A stretch of DNA of 64,000 nt from Mangrovimonas sp. YM274 (GTDB lineage: Bacteria > Bacteroidota > Bacteroidia > Flavobacteriales > Flavobacteriaceae), in the NCBI RefSeq assembly GCF_030908385.1, contig NZ_CP133091.1:1176501-1240500 (forward strand), given 5' to 3'. A model generated the notes under the pieces. That model worked only from the letters and a program-made list of their open reading frames with translations, was not told the DNA's origin and ran no database searches. A program made the translations under genes and the position numbers. This document shows positions 36,568-45,904 of this stretch, in pieces. The stretch's first letter is position 1. The number at the start of each line of letters is the position of its first letter.

Positions 36568-37986
36568 TCCTAAAAATGTCAGGAGGCCATTGATGATTAA
36601 AATTTCAAACCCTATTTGGTAGCCACCTAGAAGTTCTTCAGAATAACTGTTCAAAAGGTAGGAAACTATAGGGGAGATGATGGCTACAATCCATACAAAT
36701 TGATCCTTAATTTGCATTTTGGTATAAATCCCAAAGGCAAACAGTCCAAGAAGAGGTCCATAAGTATAACCAGCGGCTTTAAAAAGTTCCCAAATTACCG
36801 AAACATCCTTAAAGAGTAAATCAAATATTAAAATCACAATGATAAGGACAAAACTCGTGGCTATATGCACTCTTTTTCTAGTCTTTTTTTGTTGTTCCTG
36901 CGGCTTTTTATCCAATTCAATAATGTCGATACAGAAAGAGGTTGTCAGTGCTGTTAAGGCAGAATCGGCACTGGAGTAGGCCGCTGCAATGAGCCCTAAT
37001 AAAAAGAATGCCGAGGTCATGATGCCTATTTCCGGAAGCATGGCGATAGTTGGGAACAGATCATCCTTTTTAGCCGTAATGCCATATTGTTGGGCATACT
37101 GAGTTAACAGAAGTCCTAAAACCAAAAACAGAATATTTACAAAAATCAATACAATACTGAAGGAAATCATGTTTTTCTGAGCCTCCTTCAGGTTTTTGCA
37201 GGTTAGGTTTTTCTGCATCATATCTTGATCCAGTCCGGTCATTGTGATGGTAATGAACATTCCGGCCAAAAAACTCTTGAAAAAGTACTGGGAATCATTA
37301 ATGTCTTCTAAAAACAACGTTTTGCTTAAAGGGCTTTCGCTTACGGCTGTATACACATCGGTTATGCTGTGGAAATCTAGAGCGGATGCCAAAAAAGTAA
37401 TGGTTACCACAACTGAAATTAACATGAAAAGAGTTTGAAGTGTGTCTGTAAATATGATGGTTTTAATGCCGCCTTTAAAAGTGTATAGCCAAATTAGGGC
37501 AATGGTAATTACTACGGTAATAGCAAAAGGAATCTCAAATTGGTCAAAAACGAGTAATTGGAGCACCTTGGCGACCAAAAATAATCTAAAAGCGGCGCCT
37601 ACAGTTCTAGAAACCAAAAAGGCCACAGAGCCCGTTTTATAACTTACATGTCCAAAGCGGTCCTTTAAATAGGTGTAAATAGAGGTGAGGTTCAATTTGT
37701 AATAAATGGGTAGTAAAATATAGGCAATGGCCAAATAGCCAAAAAAGTAGCCAAATACGACTTGTAAATACCCAAATTGTTTGGTTTCCACCGCTCCGGG
37801 CACAGAGATGAACGTTACCCCAGATAACGAAGCGCCAATCATTCCAAAAGCTACCAAATACCATGGCGCCGATTTATTGGCTTTAAAAAAGGCTTCGTTG
37901 CTGTCTTCCTTTCCAGTGAAAAATGAAATAAGGATTAATACTACAAAATAACCTAGAATTAAGAGCGCAATGGTTCCTGGGGTCAT
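36538..37986 (-). CDS. Sodium:solute symporter (SSS family)
   Basis: A 482-residue inner-membrane transporter with about 12-13 hydrophobic helices. GASLSGVTFISVPGAVETKQFGYLQ is the conserved TM2 region and GLIAAAYSSADSALTALTTSFCIDI the TM8-9 region that lines the sodium site. Substrate cannot be told from sequence; relatives carry sugars, amino acids, sialic acid or proline. It overlaps the CoA-binding gene tail-to-tail by 30 bp and is divergent from recR. Confidence 0.92.
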   Translation of the reverse strand: MTPGTIALLILGYFVVLILISFFTGKEDSNEAFFKANKSAPWYLVAFGMIGASLSGVTFISVPGAVETKQFGYLQVVFGYFFGYLAIAYILLPIYYKLNLTSIYTYLKDRFGHVSYKTGSVAFLVSRTVGAAFRLFLVAKVLQLLVFDQFEIPFAITVVITIALIWLYTFKGGIKTIIFTDTLQTLFMLISVVVTITFLASALDFHSITDVYTAVSESPLSKTLFLEDINDSQYFFKSFLAGMFITITMTGLDQDMMQKNLTCKNLKEAQKNMISFSIVLIFVNILFLVLGLLLTQYAQQYGITAKKDDLFPTIAMLPEIGIMTSAFFLLGLIAAAYSSADSALTALTTSFCIDIIELDKKPQEQQKKTRKRVHIATSFVLIIVILIFDLLFKDVSVIWELFKAAGYTYGPLLGLFAFGIYTKMQIKDQFVWIVAIISPIVSYLLNSYSEELLGGYQIGFEILIINGLLTFLGLILIRRKQD

Positions 37987-38112
37987 AAGGGGAAATTTAG
38001 GTTGATTTTAGAAATCAGAATGTTACTATTCAATTGTTATGGTAGACAATAATAAGTAATTTAATAAGAACCCCATAATTAAATAGTCCGTAAATTATAG
38101 TAAATTCGCAGC

Positions 38113-38730
38113 ATGGAATTTTCTTCAAAACTTCTAGAAAAAGCGGTTAATGAAATGTCCCAGTTGCCTGGGGTTGGTAAGCGTACAGCCTTAAGATTGG
38201 TCCTGCATTTATTGGGGCAGCCTCAGGAACGCACCCAGCTCCTGTCAGAAGCATTGAGTACCATGCGCAACGAAATTAAATTCTGTAAAAGTTGCCATAA
38301 CATTAGCGATACGGAACTTTGTGAAATTTGTTCCAACCCAAATAGAATGGAAGATGTTGTTTGTGTTGTGGAAGATATTAGGGATGTCATGGCTATAGAA
38401 AATACCAGTTCGTTTAAAGGTTTGTACCATGTGCTGGGAGGCAAGATTTCTCCTATGGACGGTATAGGACCAAACGACCTTAATATTGAATCGCTCGTAG
38501 TAAAAGTAAAGCAGGGTAAAATAAAGGAGCTTATTTTTGCGTTAGGCTCTACGATGGAAGGCGATACTACCAACTTTTATATTTACAAACAAATTCAGGA
38601 CTTCAATATTGTAACCTCTACCATTGCCCGAGGCATCTCCGTTGGTAATGAACTCGAATATACCGATGAGATTACCTTAGGAAGAAGTATCATCAACAGA
38701 ATTCCTTTTGAGGTGTCCTTAAAGTCCTAG
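38113..38730 (+). CDS. recR: Recombination mediator RecR
   Basis: A 205-residue DNA repair protein that acts with RecO/RecF to load RecA at gaps. It has an N-terminal helix-hairpin-helix ([19 protein letters not shown], about 16-34), a zinc finger (C58, C61, C70, C73), a Toprim domain (about 77-170) with [12 protein letters not shown], and the C-terminal hydrophobic [20 protein letters not shown] part. The next gene starts 10 bp downstream. Confidence 0.97.
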   Translation: MEFSSKLLEKAVNEMSQLPGVGKRTALRLVLHLLGQPQERTQLLSEALSTMRNEIKFCKSCHNISDTELCEICSNPNRMEDVVCVVEDIRDVMAIENTSSFKGLYHVLGGKISPMDGIGPNDLNIESLVVKVKQGKIKELIFALGSTMEGDTTNFYIYKQIQDFNIVTSTIARGISVGNELEYTDEITLGRSIINRIPFEVSLKS

Positions 38731-38740
38731 TTTCTTTTTC

Positions 38741-39847
38741 GTGAAATTATCCGTTGTCATATTAAATTATAACGTTCGTTATTTTTTGGAGCTTTGCCTA
38801 AGCAGTGTCGTTGAAGCTACTAAAGATATCGAGTCGGAAATTATTGTTGTTGATAATCATTCTGCCGATGATAGTTGTGAAATGGTCAAGACACTTTTTC
38901 CTGAAGTTATTTTGATAGAGAATAAGGATAACGTAGGTTTTTCCAAAGGAAATAATCAGGCGGTTCGTAGTGCGAAAGGGGAATATCTCTGCATTTTAAA
39001 TCCAGATACCGTATTACCAGAAGATGTTTTTGTACAATTGTTGACTTTTGCAGATGCAAAGGAAAATGTTGGGATTGTAGGCTGTAGATTGGTGGACGGC
39101 ACTGGCCATTTTCTGCCAGAAAGTAAGCGCAATATTCCAACACCTTATGTGTCTTTAAAGAAGGTGACAGGATTTACAAAGGAGTATTATGCCAATCAAT
39201 TGGGGGAACATGAGATAGGCAAAATCCCTGTGTTTGTTGGAGCTTTTATGTTGATTAAAAGAGCAGTTTATAACGAAGTACAAGGCTTTGATGAGGACTA
39301 TTTTATGTATGGGGAAGATGTGGATTTGTCTTATAAAGTTCTTGAAGCTGGCTACGATAACTATTATAACGGAACCATAACGGCAATTCATTATAAAGGA
39401 GAAAGCACCTTAAAAGATGCAGTTTACGCCCGCCGATTTTACGGTGCCATGCAAATTTTCTACAAGAAACATTTTAAAAAGAATATCCTGTTCAATCTAG
39501 CCGTTTGGTTTGGGATTCGGATGGCTTATGTGGCCAGTAGAGAACCTAAACCTGCCAATCCAAAGGTAAATCATTACATATTGGTTTCTGATAAAATGGC
39601 TGAAGGTTTGGAGAAAGTACTAAGCAAAAAAGTTTCCGTCGTTGATGAGATACAGCAAGTGAAACCACACACTGAAATAATTTTTGATGCTAACGCATTG
39701 AGTTTTAAAAAAATCATTCAGTATATGTGCGACAATCAAATAAATAGAAACGCAAAATTTAAAATTCTTTCAAAAAGCTCTACCTTTATCCTCGGAAGTA
39801 ACAGCTCAAAAAATAGAGGTAAAGTTATTTTGTTGGAACAGAATTAA
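38741..39847 (+). CDS. Family 2 glycosyltransferase with C-terminal extension
   Basis: A 368-residue glycosyltransferase starting at GTG 38741. The GT-A core (about 1-230) has VVILNYN, the DNHSADDS nucleotide-binding stretch, the LNPDTVLP DxD-like motif, and VGAFMLIKR...FDEDYFMYGEDVDLSY. A hydrophobic segment (FNLAVWFGIRMAYVA, near 250) and a C-terminal region of about 100 residues that resembles no GT domain follow. Probably acts on surface polysaccharide or lipid-linked glycans. Same transcription unit as recR by spacing (10 bp). Confidence 0.88.
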   Translation: MKLSVVILNYNVRYFLELCLSSVVEATKDIESEIIVVDNHSADDSCEMVKTLFPEVILIENKDNVGFSKGNNQAVRSAKGEYLCILNPDTVLPEDVFVQLLTFADAKENVGIVGCRLVDGTGHFLPESKRNIPTPYVSLKKVTGFTKEYYANQLGEHEIGKIPVFVGAFMLIKRAVYNEVQGFDEDYFMYGEDVDLSYKVLEAGYDNYYNGTITAIHYKGESTLKDAVYARRFYGAMQIFYKKHFKKNILFNLAVWFGIRMAYVASREPKPANPKVNHYILVSDKMAEGLEKVLSKKVSVVDEIQQVKPHTEIIFDANALSFKKIIQYMCDNQINRNAKFKILSKSSTFILGSNSSKNRGKVILLEQN

Positions 39848-39882
39848 TTGAAAAAATCTTAAAGAACACATTGATTTTTTAT

Positions 39883-39890
39883 TAATTTTG
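39883..39890 (+). promoter_or_regulatory. -7 element upstream of the E2 gene
   Basis: TAATTTTG matches TAnnTTTG exactly, 37 nt before the ATG at 39928. No -33 TTG at the usual spacing, so the promoter call is tentative. Confidence 0.45.
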
Positions 39891-39927
39891 CAGACGAAAA
39901 ATAAAAATACATCTTTTCATTATAGAT

Positions 39928-41271
39928 ATGGCAAAATTTGAATTAAAGCTCCCGAAGATGGGGGAAAGTGTTGCGGAAGCAACCATAACATCATGGTTAA
40001 AAGAAGTAGGAGATACTATTGAGATGGATGAAGCGGTTTTGGAAATTGCTACAGACAAGGTAGATAGTGAGGTGCCTAGTGAGGTTGACGGTGTTTTAGT
40101 TGAAAAGCTGTTCAATGTAGATGATGTAGTTCAAGTAGGGCAAACAATAGCTATTATTGAGACGGATGCCGATGTTGCAGATACACAAGCTGCACCACAG
40201 GAAGAACCGGTGAAGGAGGAAGTGGAAGCAGAACCAGCTGCGGTGGCCCAAGTAGCGGAAACTGTACAGGCAGCACAAGAAGCTGTAGCGCCTGTAGTAT
40301 CTACAGAGGATAGATTTTATTCACCATTGGTGAGAAACATCGCCAAGGAAGAAGGTATCAGCCAAGCTGAACTTGATAAAATCTCAGGAACAGGAAAAGA
40401 AGGTCGCGTGACCAAAAATGATATTTTGGCCTACCTTGAAAACAGAGGTAGCCAACCAGTTCAGGATGCGGTAGCGGCACCACAACCAGCTAAAGTTGAC
40501 GTTCCTCAAGTAAATGGAACCCAGCAAGCCAAGCCTGCAGCAGCTCCTGTAGTGGCAAGTGGTGAGGATGAAATCATCGAAATGAGCCGTATGGGGAAAT
40601 TGATTGCACACCATATGGTGGAATCGGTGCAAACTTCTGCTCATGTACAAAGTTTCATAGAAGCCGATGTTACTAATATCTGGAACTGGCGTAAAAAAGT
40701 TAAAGACGGTTTCGCAAAACGTGAAGGTGAAAACTTGACCTTTACTCCAATCTTTATGGAGGCTATAGCCAAAGCGCTTAAAGATTTCCCAATGATGAAC
40801 ATTTCGGTTCAAGGAGATAAAATCATCAAGAAAAAGCATATCAATTTAGGGATGGCGGCAGCCTTGCCAGATGGTAACTTAATTGTGCCGGTAATCAAGG
40901 ATGCGGATCAGTTGAACTTGGTAGGAATGACCAAAAAGGTAAACGACTTGGCTAATAGAGCTAGAGTCAATAAACTAAAACCAGATGAAATCCAAGGCGG
41001 AACTTACACAGTGACCAATGTGGGGACATTTGGAAGCATTATGGGGACACCAATTATCAATCAACCTCAAGTAGGGATTTTGGCCTTAGGTGCTATTAGA
41101 AAAGTGCCTGCAGTAGTAGAAACTCCAGAAGGTGATTTCATTGGAATCCGTTACAGAATGTTCTTGTCGCATTCATATGACCATAGAGTAGTGAATGGTG
41201 CGCTGGGAGGACAATTTGTAAAAGCTGTTAAAGATTATTTAGAAGCTTGGGATGTAAATAGAGATATTTAA
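39928..41271 (+). CDS. 2-oxo acid dehydrogenase E2 (dihydrolipoamide acyltransferase)
   Basis: A 447-residue acyltransferase core of a 2-oxo acid dehydrogenase complex. The lipoyl domain (about 2-80) has K44 in ATDKVDS as the lipoylation site. An Ala/Pro/Glu-rich linker leads to the E3/E1-binding domain (about 130-168, SPLVRNIAKEEGISQAELDKISGTG). The catalytic domain (about 210-447) has HSYDHRVVNG with H419. The E1 and E3 partners are not next to it. Which complex (branched-chain or 2-oxoglutarate) it serves is not decided by sequence. Confidence 0.93.
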   Translation: MAKFELKLPKMGESVAEATITSWLKEVGDTIEMDEAVLEIATDKVDSEVPSEVDGVLVEKLFNVDDVVQVGQTIAIIETDADVADTQAAPQEEPVKEEVEAEPAAVAQVAETVQAAQEAVAPVVSTEDRFYSPLVRNIAKEEGISQAELDKISGTGKEGRVTKNDILAYLENRGSQPVQDAVAAPQPAKVDVPQVNGTQQAKPAAAPVVASGEDEIIEMSRMGKLIAHHMVESVQTSAHVQSFIEADVTNIWNWRKKVKDGFAKREGENLTFTPIFMEAIAKALKDFPMMNISVQGDKIIKKKHINLGMAAALPDGNLIVPVIKDADQLNLVGMTKKVNDLANRARVNKLKPDEIQGGTYTVTNVGTFGSIMGTPIINQPQVGILALGAIRKVPAVVETPEGDFIGIRYRMFLSHSYDHRVVNGALGGQFVKAVKDYLEAWDVNRDI

Positions 41272-41292
41272 TCCTTAAAGCCTGTAATATAT

Positions 41293-41325
41293 AAAGCCTT
41301 AACTGAAAAGTTAAGGCTTTTTTTG
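41293..41325 (+). terminator. E2 gene terminator
   Basis: AAAGCCTTAAC (41293-41303), 6-nt loop, GTTAAGGCTTT (41310-41320), then a T-run. Confidence 0.85.
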
Positions 41326-41370
41326 TGCCCTAATTCTACGTAAAAATGCGGCCGCCTGCAAGGATCCTTA

Positions 41371-41416
41371 TATGACATATATCATAATTCTTGCAAGTTC
41401 AAATCGATACATTTGA
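41371..41416 (+). promoter_or_regulatory. CRP/FNR-like operator and promoter of the nadAB operon
   Basis: A perfect inverted repeat TATGA (41371-41375), N6, TCATA (41382-41386), resembling CRP/FNR-family sites. A second repeat TCAAAT (41399-41404), N6, ATTTGA (41411-41416) surrounds an exact -7 match TACATTTG (41408-41415). The first repeat would centre near -43 to a start around 41422, a class II activator position. The gene begins at 41444. Confidence 0.5.
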
Positions 41417-41443
41417 GGTTTGCAATTTTAAAAACAACATAGA

Positions 41444-43255
41444 ATGAATAACAAAGCGCATTCATTTCATATTCCGGTTATGGGGATTGGCTTTACAATC
41501 GATTCGCCCTTGAAGGTAGCGCAATATGGCATTGATTCCGTAATTTCTTTGGTAGACGATATGCTTATCGAGAAATTACGAAAAATGTACAGCGAAACTT
41601 TGGAGTTGCCTTATCAGGAAATTACCAATAAGGTGGATGATTTTCGGGCAAAGCGCATTACCTCATACCTTAATTTGATAAATGAAGTAGTCGATCAAAA
41701 AATAGAAGCTGTGAAGCAAGCAGCTCTTGACACAGGAGAAAGTTTTAAGGCCTATCTCGATATGCTGCCTTCCAATGCTCACCTTAGAGAAGAGTTTAAA
41801 AAGCTAACAGAAAAAGGCGAAGGGCTATCGGAGCTAAAATCTTGGTTAAACCAACATTTGGTGAAGGGAAGTATCGATGTGAACATCATGACCAAGGTTG
41901 ACAAGGACAATTACAACAAAGATGAAAAACTCCCTGTGGCCTATAATGATGCACATGCCGCCTTGCGTGGTTTTGCCAATAGTAACTTGAATGGTTCTGT
42001 GGTGCTTTCGGCAGGGATGAATCCTCGCTTGTATGCCTATATGAGTGAGTTTGATGATTTTTATCCAACTTCAGAAGGGACTTTTAAAAAGCGGATCATT
42101 TTAAAGGTAAGCGATTATCGTTCGGCATTGATTCAAGGGAAATTCTTGGCCAAAAAAGGACTTTGGGTATCTGAATATAGAATTGAATCTGGATTAAACT
42201 GTGGAGGTCATGCCTTTGCCACCGATGGGTATTTGTTGGGTCCAGTATTGGCGGAGTTCAAGGAGAAACGCGAGGAACTGAGAGCATCTATTGAAGAAGT
42301 TTTGAACAAGGAATTGGAGGCTCAAAACAGAGCAATTTCAAAGGGACCTTTGCAAATAAAAATTACGGCTCAAGGTGGAGTGGGAACTCACGAGGAACAC
42401 GAGTTGTTGTTGGATGCCTATCAATTGGATTCTGTAGGATGGGGAAGTCCATTTTTATTGGTTCCAGAAGCGACAACCGTAGATGAAAAGACTTTGGAGA
42501 AATTGGCTTCCGCCCAAGAAAAGGATTTGTATTTAAGCGATATTTCTCCTTTGGGAGTGCCTTTCAATAATCTAAAAGAAAATACCAAAGACTTAGAGCG
42601 TGATGCTTTGATTGATAAAGGACGACCAGGGAGTTCCTGTCCTAAAAAATATGTGGCCTTGAACAAGGAATTTAAGGAAACAGGGGTGTGTACTGCGTCT
42701 CGGGAGTATCAGCATTTCAAAATTAAAGCTTTGGATACTCAAAATCTTTCGAAAGAAGCTTATCAATTGGAATTGAACAAGATTACCGAAAAGTCATGCA
42801 CTTGTGTAGGATTGGGAACTTCGGCCTTGTTGAAATATAATTTAGATACAAAGAAGGAAGGGGAAGGCGTGTCCATTTGCCCAGGGCCAAATATGGCTTA
42901 TTATTCCAAAGTGATGAGTTTGAAAACAATGGTTGATCACATCTACGGACGTGATAACGTAATTTCTAGAACAGATCGTCCAAACATGTTTATCAAGGAA
43001 TTGTATATCTATATCGATTATCTGAAAAATAAGTTGGAAACGGCTAAAGTGGAAATGACCAAAAAGGAACAGAAATATTTGGCAACGTTTGCAGAGAATT
43101 TAAAGTCAGGAATAACCTATTACAACAAATTCTTTTTGGAACTGAAACATAATTTTGAAGACAGTAAGAACGAAATTTTCAACATGCTCAGCAAGGGAGA
43201 ACTGCTTTTGAACAATTTGCAGTTGGAAATTGCCAATGTTGAGGTTAAAAATTAG
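41444..43255 (+). CDS. Conserved Cys-rich protein of unknown function in the nadAB operon
   Basis: A 603-residue protein. The N-terminal HIPVMGIGFTIDSPLKVAQYGIDSVIS recalls FMN-dependent TIM-barrel enzymes. KITAQGGVGTHEEHELLLDAYQLDSVGWGSPFLLVPEAT (about 306-343) looks like a phosphate-binding loop. Six cysteines are C253 (GLNCGGHAF), C399, C416, C452, C454 and C479, which could bind an Fe-S cluster. The C-terminal 100 residues are helical. The next gene, nadA, starts 47 bp on, so it is likely co-transcribed. No catalytic role is known to me. Confidence 0.7.
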   Translation: MNNKAHSFHIPVMGIGFTIDSPLKVAQYGIDSVISLVDDMLIEKLRKMYSETLELPYQEITNKVDDFRAKRITSYLNLINEVVDQKIEAVKQAALDTGESFKAYLDMLPSNAHLREEFKKLTEKGEGLSELKSWLNQHLVKGSIDVNIMTKVDKDNYNKDEKLPVAYNDAHAALRGFANSNLNGSVVLSAGMNPRLYAYMSEFDDFYPTSEGTFKKRIILKVSDYRSALIQGKFLAKKGLWVSEYRIESGLNCGGHAFATDGYLLGPVLAEFKEKREELRASIEEVLNKELEAQNRAISKGPLQIKITAQGGVGTHEEHELLLDAYQLDSVGWGSPFLLVPEATTVDEKTLEKLASAQEKDLYLSDISPLGVPFNNLKENTKDLERDALIDKGRPGSSCPKKYVALNKEFKETGVCTASREYQHFKIKALDTQNLSKEAYQLELNKITEKSCTCVGLGTSALLKYNLDTKKEGEGVSICPGPNMAYYSKVMSLKTMVDHIYGRDNVISRTDRPNMFIKELYIYIDYLKNKLETAKVEMTKKEQKYLATFAENLKSGITYYNKFFLELKHNFEDSKNEIFNMLSKGELLLNNLQLEIANVEVKN

Positions 43256-43302
43256 TGAGATGATCTGTTGATTTGAAATTTGTGAATGAAAATGGTGAAG
43301 TT

Positions 43303-44241
43303 ATGAATGAGACAATAGATTTAGTAAAAAAGATAAAGCGCCTAAAGAAAAAAAAGAATGCTGTAATCTTGGCACATTATTATCAGGTGCCAGAAATACA
43401 GGATATAGCCGATTATGTAGGAGACAGTTTGGGATTGTCCCAAAAAGCCGCCGAGACAGATGCCGATATTATTGTGTTTGCTGGGGTGCATTTTATGGCC
43501 GAAACAGCCAAAATATTAAACCCAAACAAAACAGTGGTATTGCCAGATTTAAATGCGGGGTGTTCCTTGGCCGATTCTTGTCCGCCCGAAAGTTTCGAAG
43601 CTTTTATTAAGCAGCATCCAGACCATGTGGTGATTACTTATGTCAACTGTTCAGCGGAAATCAAAGCTTTGAGTGACATTGTGTGTACTTCTTCAAATGC
43701 TTTGAAAATAGTGGAATCAATTCCAAAGGAAACACCAATCATTTTTGCGCCCGATAAAAATCTTGGTCGCTATATCATGAAGGAAACAGGAAGGGATTTG
43801 TTGCTTTGGGATGGTAGTTGTGTGGTACACGAAGCTTTTTCGATGGATAAGTTGATCGAGCTACATAAAAAGCATCCGGACTATAAAATTATTGCACATC
43901 CAGAATCGGAGACGCATATTTTGGATACAGCCAGTTATATCGGGTCCACCGCTGGGATGATTAATTTCGTGAAGGAGCATCCAAACGAAAAATTTATTGT
44001 GGCTACCGAAGTTGGAATTCTTCATAAAATGCAAGAGGAAATTCCAACAGCTAAGTTGATTCCTGCCCCAGCTTTGGAGGATAATACCTGCGCTTGTAGT
44101 GAATGCCATTTTATGAAAATGAATACCATGCAAAAATTGTATGATTGTTTGCTGAACGAGTCGCCACAAATTGAAGTCCCTGAGCATATTATTGAACGTG
44201 CTTTGCTACCAATAGAGCGCATGTTGGAATTGTCTAAATAA
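43303..44241 (+). CDS. nadA: Quinolinate synthase A
   Basis: A 312-residue quinolinate synthase that joins iminoaspartate and DHAP in NAD synthesis. ATG 43303 is preferred (a GGTGAAG sequence precedes it); an upstream TTG at 43273 would add 10 residues. It has the three-domain repeated fold with cysteines in [31 protein letters not shown] and [12 protein letters not shown], which include the three [4Fe-4S] ligands. The oxygen-sensitive cluster fits the FNR-like operator upstream, though this link is inference. Second gene of the operon, followed by nadB after 25 bp. Confidence 0.95.
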   Translation: MNETIDLVKKIKRLKKKKNAVILAHYYQVPEIQDIADYVGDSLGLSQKAAETDADIIVFAGVHFMAETAKILNPNKTVVLPDLNAGCSLADSCPPESFEAFIKQHPDHVVITYVNCSAEIKALSDIVCTSSNALKIVESIPKETPIIFAPDKNLGRYIMKETGRDLLLWDGSCVVHEAFSMDKLIELHKKHPDYKIIAHPESETHILDTASYIGSTAGMINFVKEHPNEKFIVATEVGILHKMQEEIPTAKLIPAPALEDNTCACSECHFMKMNTMQKLYDCLLNESPQIEVPEHIIERALLPIERMLELSK

Positions 44242-44266
44242 ATGTTGTTTAATCTCGAATGAAATT

Positions 44267-45820
44267 ATGATGACCGCAGATTATTTGGTGATTGGTTCTG
44301 GAGTTGCAGGATTGACCTTTTCCGTGAAGATTGCCGAGAAGTTTCCTGATAGGAATGTTATTATTGTAACCAAAGCCAATGAAGAAGAATCTAATACCAA
44401 GTATGCCCAAGGAGGAGTTGCCATTGTGTTGGATAAGCAAAAGGATTCATTTAAAAAACACATAAAGGATACTTTAATTGCCGGCGATGGACTCTGTGAA
44501 GAAGATGTAGTTAAGATGGTTGTCGAGGAAGGTCCGAAGCGCATGGAAGAATTGTTGCTTTGGGGCGCCAATTTTGATTTGGATGCCAAAGGAAAATTTG
44601 ATTTGGGTAAGGAAGGAGGCCATTCCGAATATCGAGTGGTACACCATAAGGATATAACAGGCTATGAAATTGAGCGCGCCTTATTAAAGCGGGCGCATCA
44701 ATTGTCCAATATTTCCATTCTTCCGCATCATTTTGCGATAGATTTAATTACTAATCATCATATAGAAGGAACAGACCCAGAAGAGTTGAAATGCTATGGT
44801 GCTTATGTCTTCAATCAAAAAACAGGGGAGATTTCAACCATAAAGGCAAGCAGTACCTTACTGGCTTCGGGAGGTATTGGGTATGTGTATGGCCATACCA
44901 CCAACCCTATTATTGCTACAGGTGATGGCATTGCCATGGCCTATCGTGCTAAGGCTCGTATTAAAGATATGGAGTTTGTGCAGTTTCATCCAACGGCATT
45001 GTATGGAGCCAAAGGGGAGTCTTCTTTTTTAATATCGGAAGCTGTTAGGGGCTTTGGGGCTTATTTAAGAAATAAGGAAGGCGAACGTTTTATGTTGAAG
45101 TATGACGAGCGTGCCGAATTGGCCTCAAGGGACATTGTATCGCAAAGTATCGATAGTGAGTTGAAAAAATCGGGGGAATCCCATGTGTTTTTGGATAGCA
45201 CTCATTTGAATTTTGATGGATTTGTCAAGCATTTTCCAAATATTTACCAAAAGTGTTTGGACAGCCATATCGACATCAAAACCGATTGGATTCCAGTGGT
45301 GCCGGCATCGCATTACTTGTGTGGGGGTATTCAGGTGGATAAAACAGGAAAAACCACTATTGACAATTTGTTTGCCTGTGGGGAATGTTCCAGAACAGGT
45401 CTGCATGGTGCTAATCGATTGGCTTCAAATTCTTTGTTGGAAGCCTTGGTATACGCACATAACATTTTTAAATATCACGAAGTACATGAAAGTGTGCCTG
45501 CTAACGTTGACATTCCAGATTGGGATGACAAAGGCACAAGCATTACCAAAGAGCATGTTTTAATTCAGCATAATTTAAAGGAATTACAGGCATTGATGCA
45601 CAATTACGTGGGGATTGTACGAAGTAATGAGCGCTTGGAAAGAGCTAGAAAACGGTTGGATCTCATCCATAGGGAAGTGGAGAATTTTTATAAAGCATCA
45701 AAAATTACTACTTCGCTTTGTGAACTTCGGAATATGATTAATGTGGCGCATTTAATAGTAAGCCAGTCGTTGGAACGGACCGAAAATAAAGGCGGTTATT
45801 TTAATATTGATAATGTGTAG
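44267..45820 (+). CDS. nadB: L-aspartate oxidase
   Basis: A 517-residue FAD enzyme that oxidises aspartate to iminoaspartate for quinolinate synthase. N-terminal dinucleotide-binding loop VIGSGVAGLTFSVKIAE, the substrate-binding part with ASGGIGYVYGHTTNPIIATGDGIAM, and HPTALYGAKGESSFLISEAVRGFGA. The late conserved CGGIQVD and LFACGECSRTGLHGANRLASNSLLEALV are typical of NadB. Two ATGs are possible at 44267 and 44270. Third gene of the operon. A terminator follows. Confidence 0.96.
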   Translation: MMTADYLVIGSGVAGLTFSVKIAEKFPDRNVIIVTKANEEESNTKYAQGGVAIVLDKQKDSFKKHIKDTLIAGDGLCEEDVVKMVVEEGPKRMEELLLWGANFDLDAKGKFDLGKEGGHSEYRVVHHKDITGYEIERALLKRAHQLSNISILPHHFAIDLITNHHIEGTDPEELKCYGAYVFNQKTGEISTIKASSTLLASGGIGYVYGHTTNPIIATGDGIAMAYRAKARIKDMEFVQFHPTALYGAKGESSFLISEAVRGFGAYLRNKEGERFMLKYDERAELASRDIVSQSIDSELKKSGESHVFLDSTHLNFDGFVKHFPNIYQKCLDSHIDIKTDWIPVVPASHYLCGGIQVDKTGKTTIDNLFACGECSRTGLHGANRLASNSLLEALVYAHNIFKYHEVHESVPANVDIPDWDDKGTSITKEHVLIQHNLKELQALMHNYVGIVRSNERLERARKRLDLIHREVENFYKASKITTSLCELRNMINVAHLIVSQSLERTENKGGYFNIDNV

Positions 45821-45837
45821 GTTTCAATCAGACCTTA

Positions 45838-45871
45838 TAAAAAAGCCTTAATTTAGTTTAAGGCTTTTTTT
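45838..45871 (+). terminator. nadB terminator
   Basis: AAAGCCTTAA (45842-45851), 6-nt loop, TTAAGGCTTT (45858-45867), then T-run. Confidence 0.85.
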
Positions 45872-45904
45872 ATTCTCGTTATCTTAGCCCAAAATTTGAT
45901 AAAA

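Noticed and set aside
41348-41367. NotI (41348-41355) and BamHI (41362-41367) sites close together, like a cloning polylinker
   Set aside because: Flanking sequence is AT-rich native-type DNA with a terminator on one side and promoter elements on the other; no vector sequence follows. Chance occurrence is the simplest explanation.
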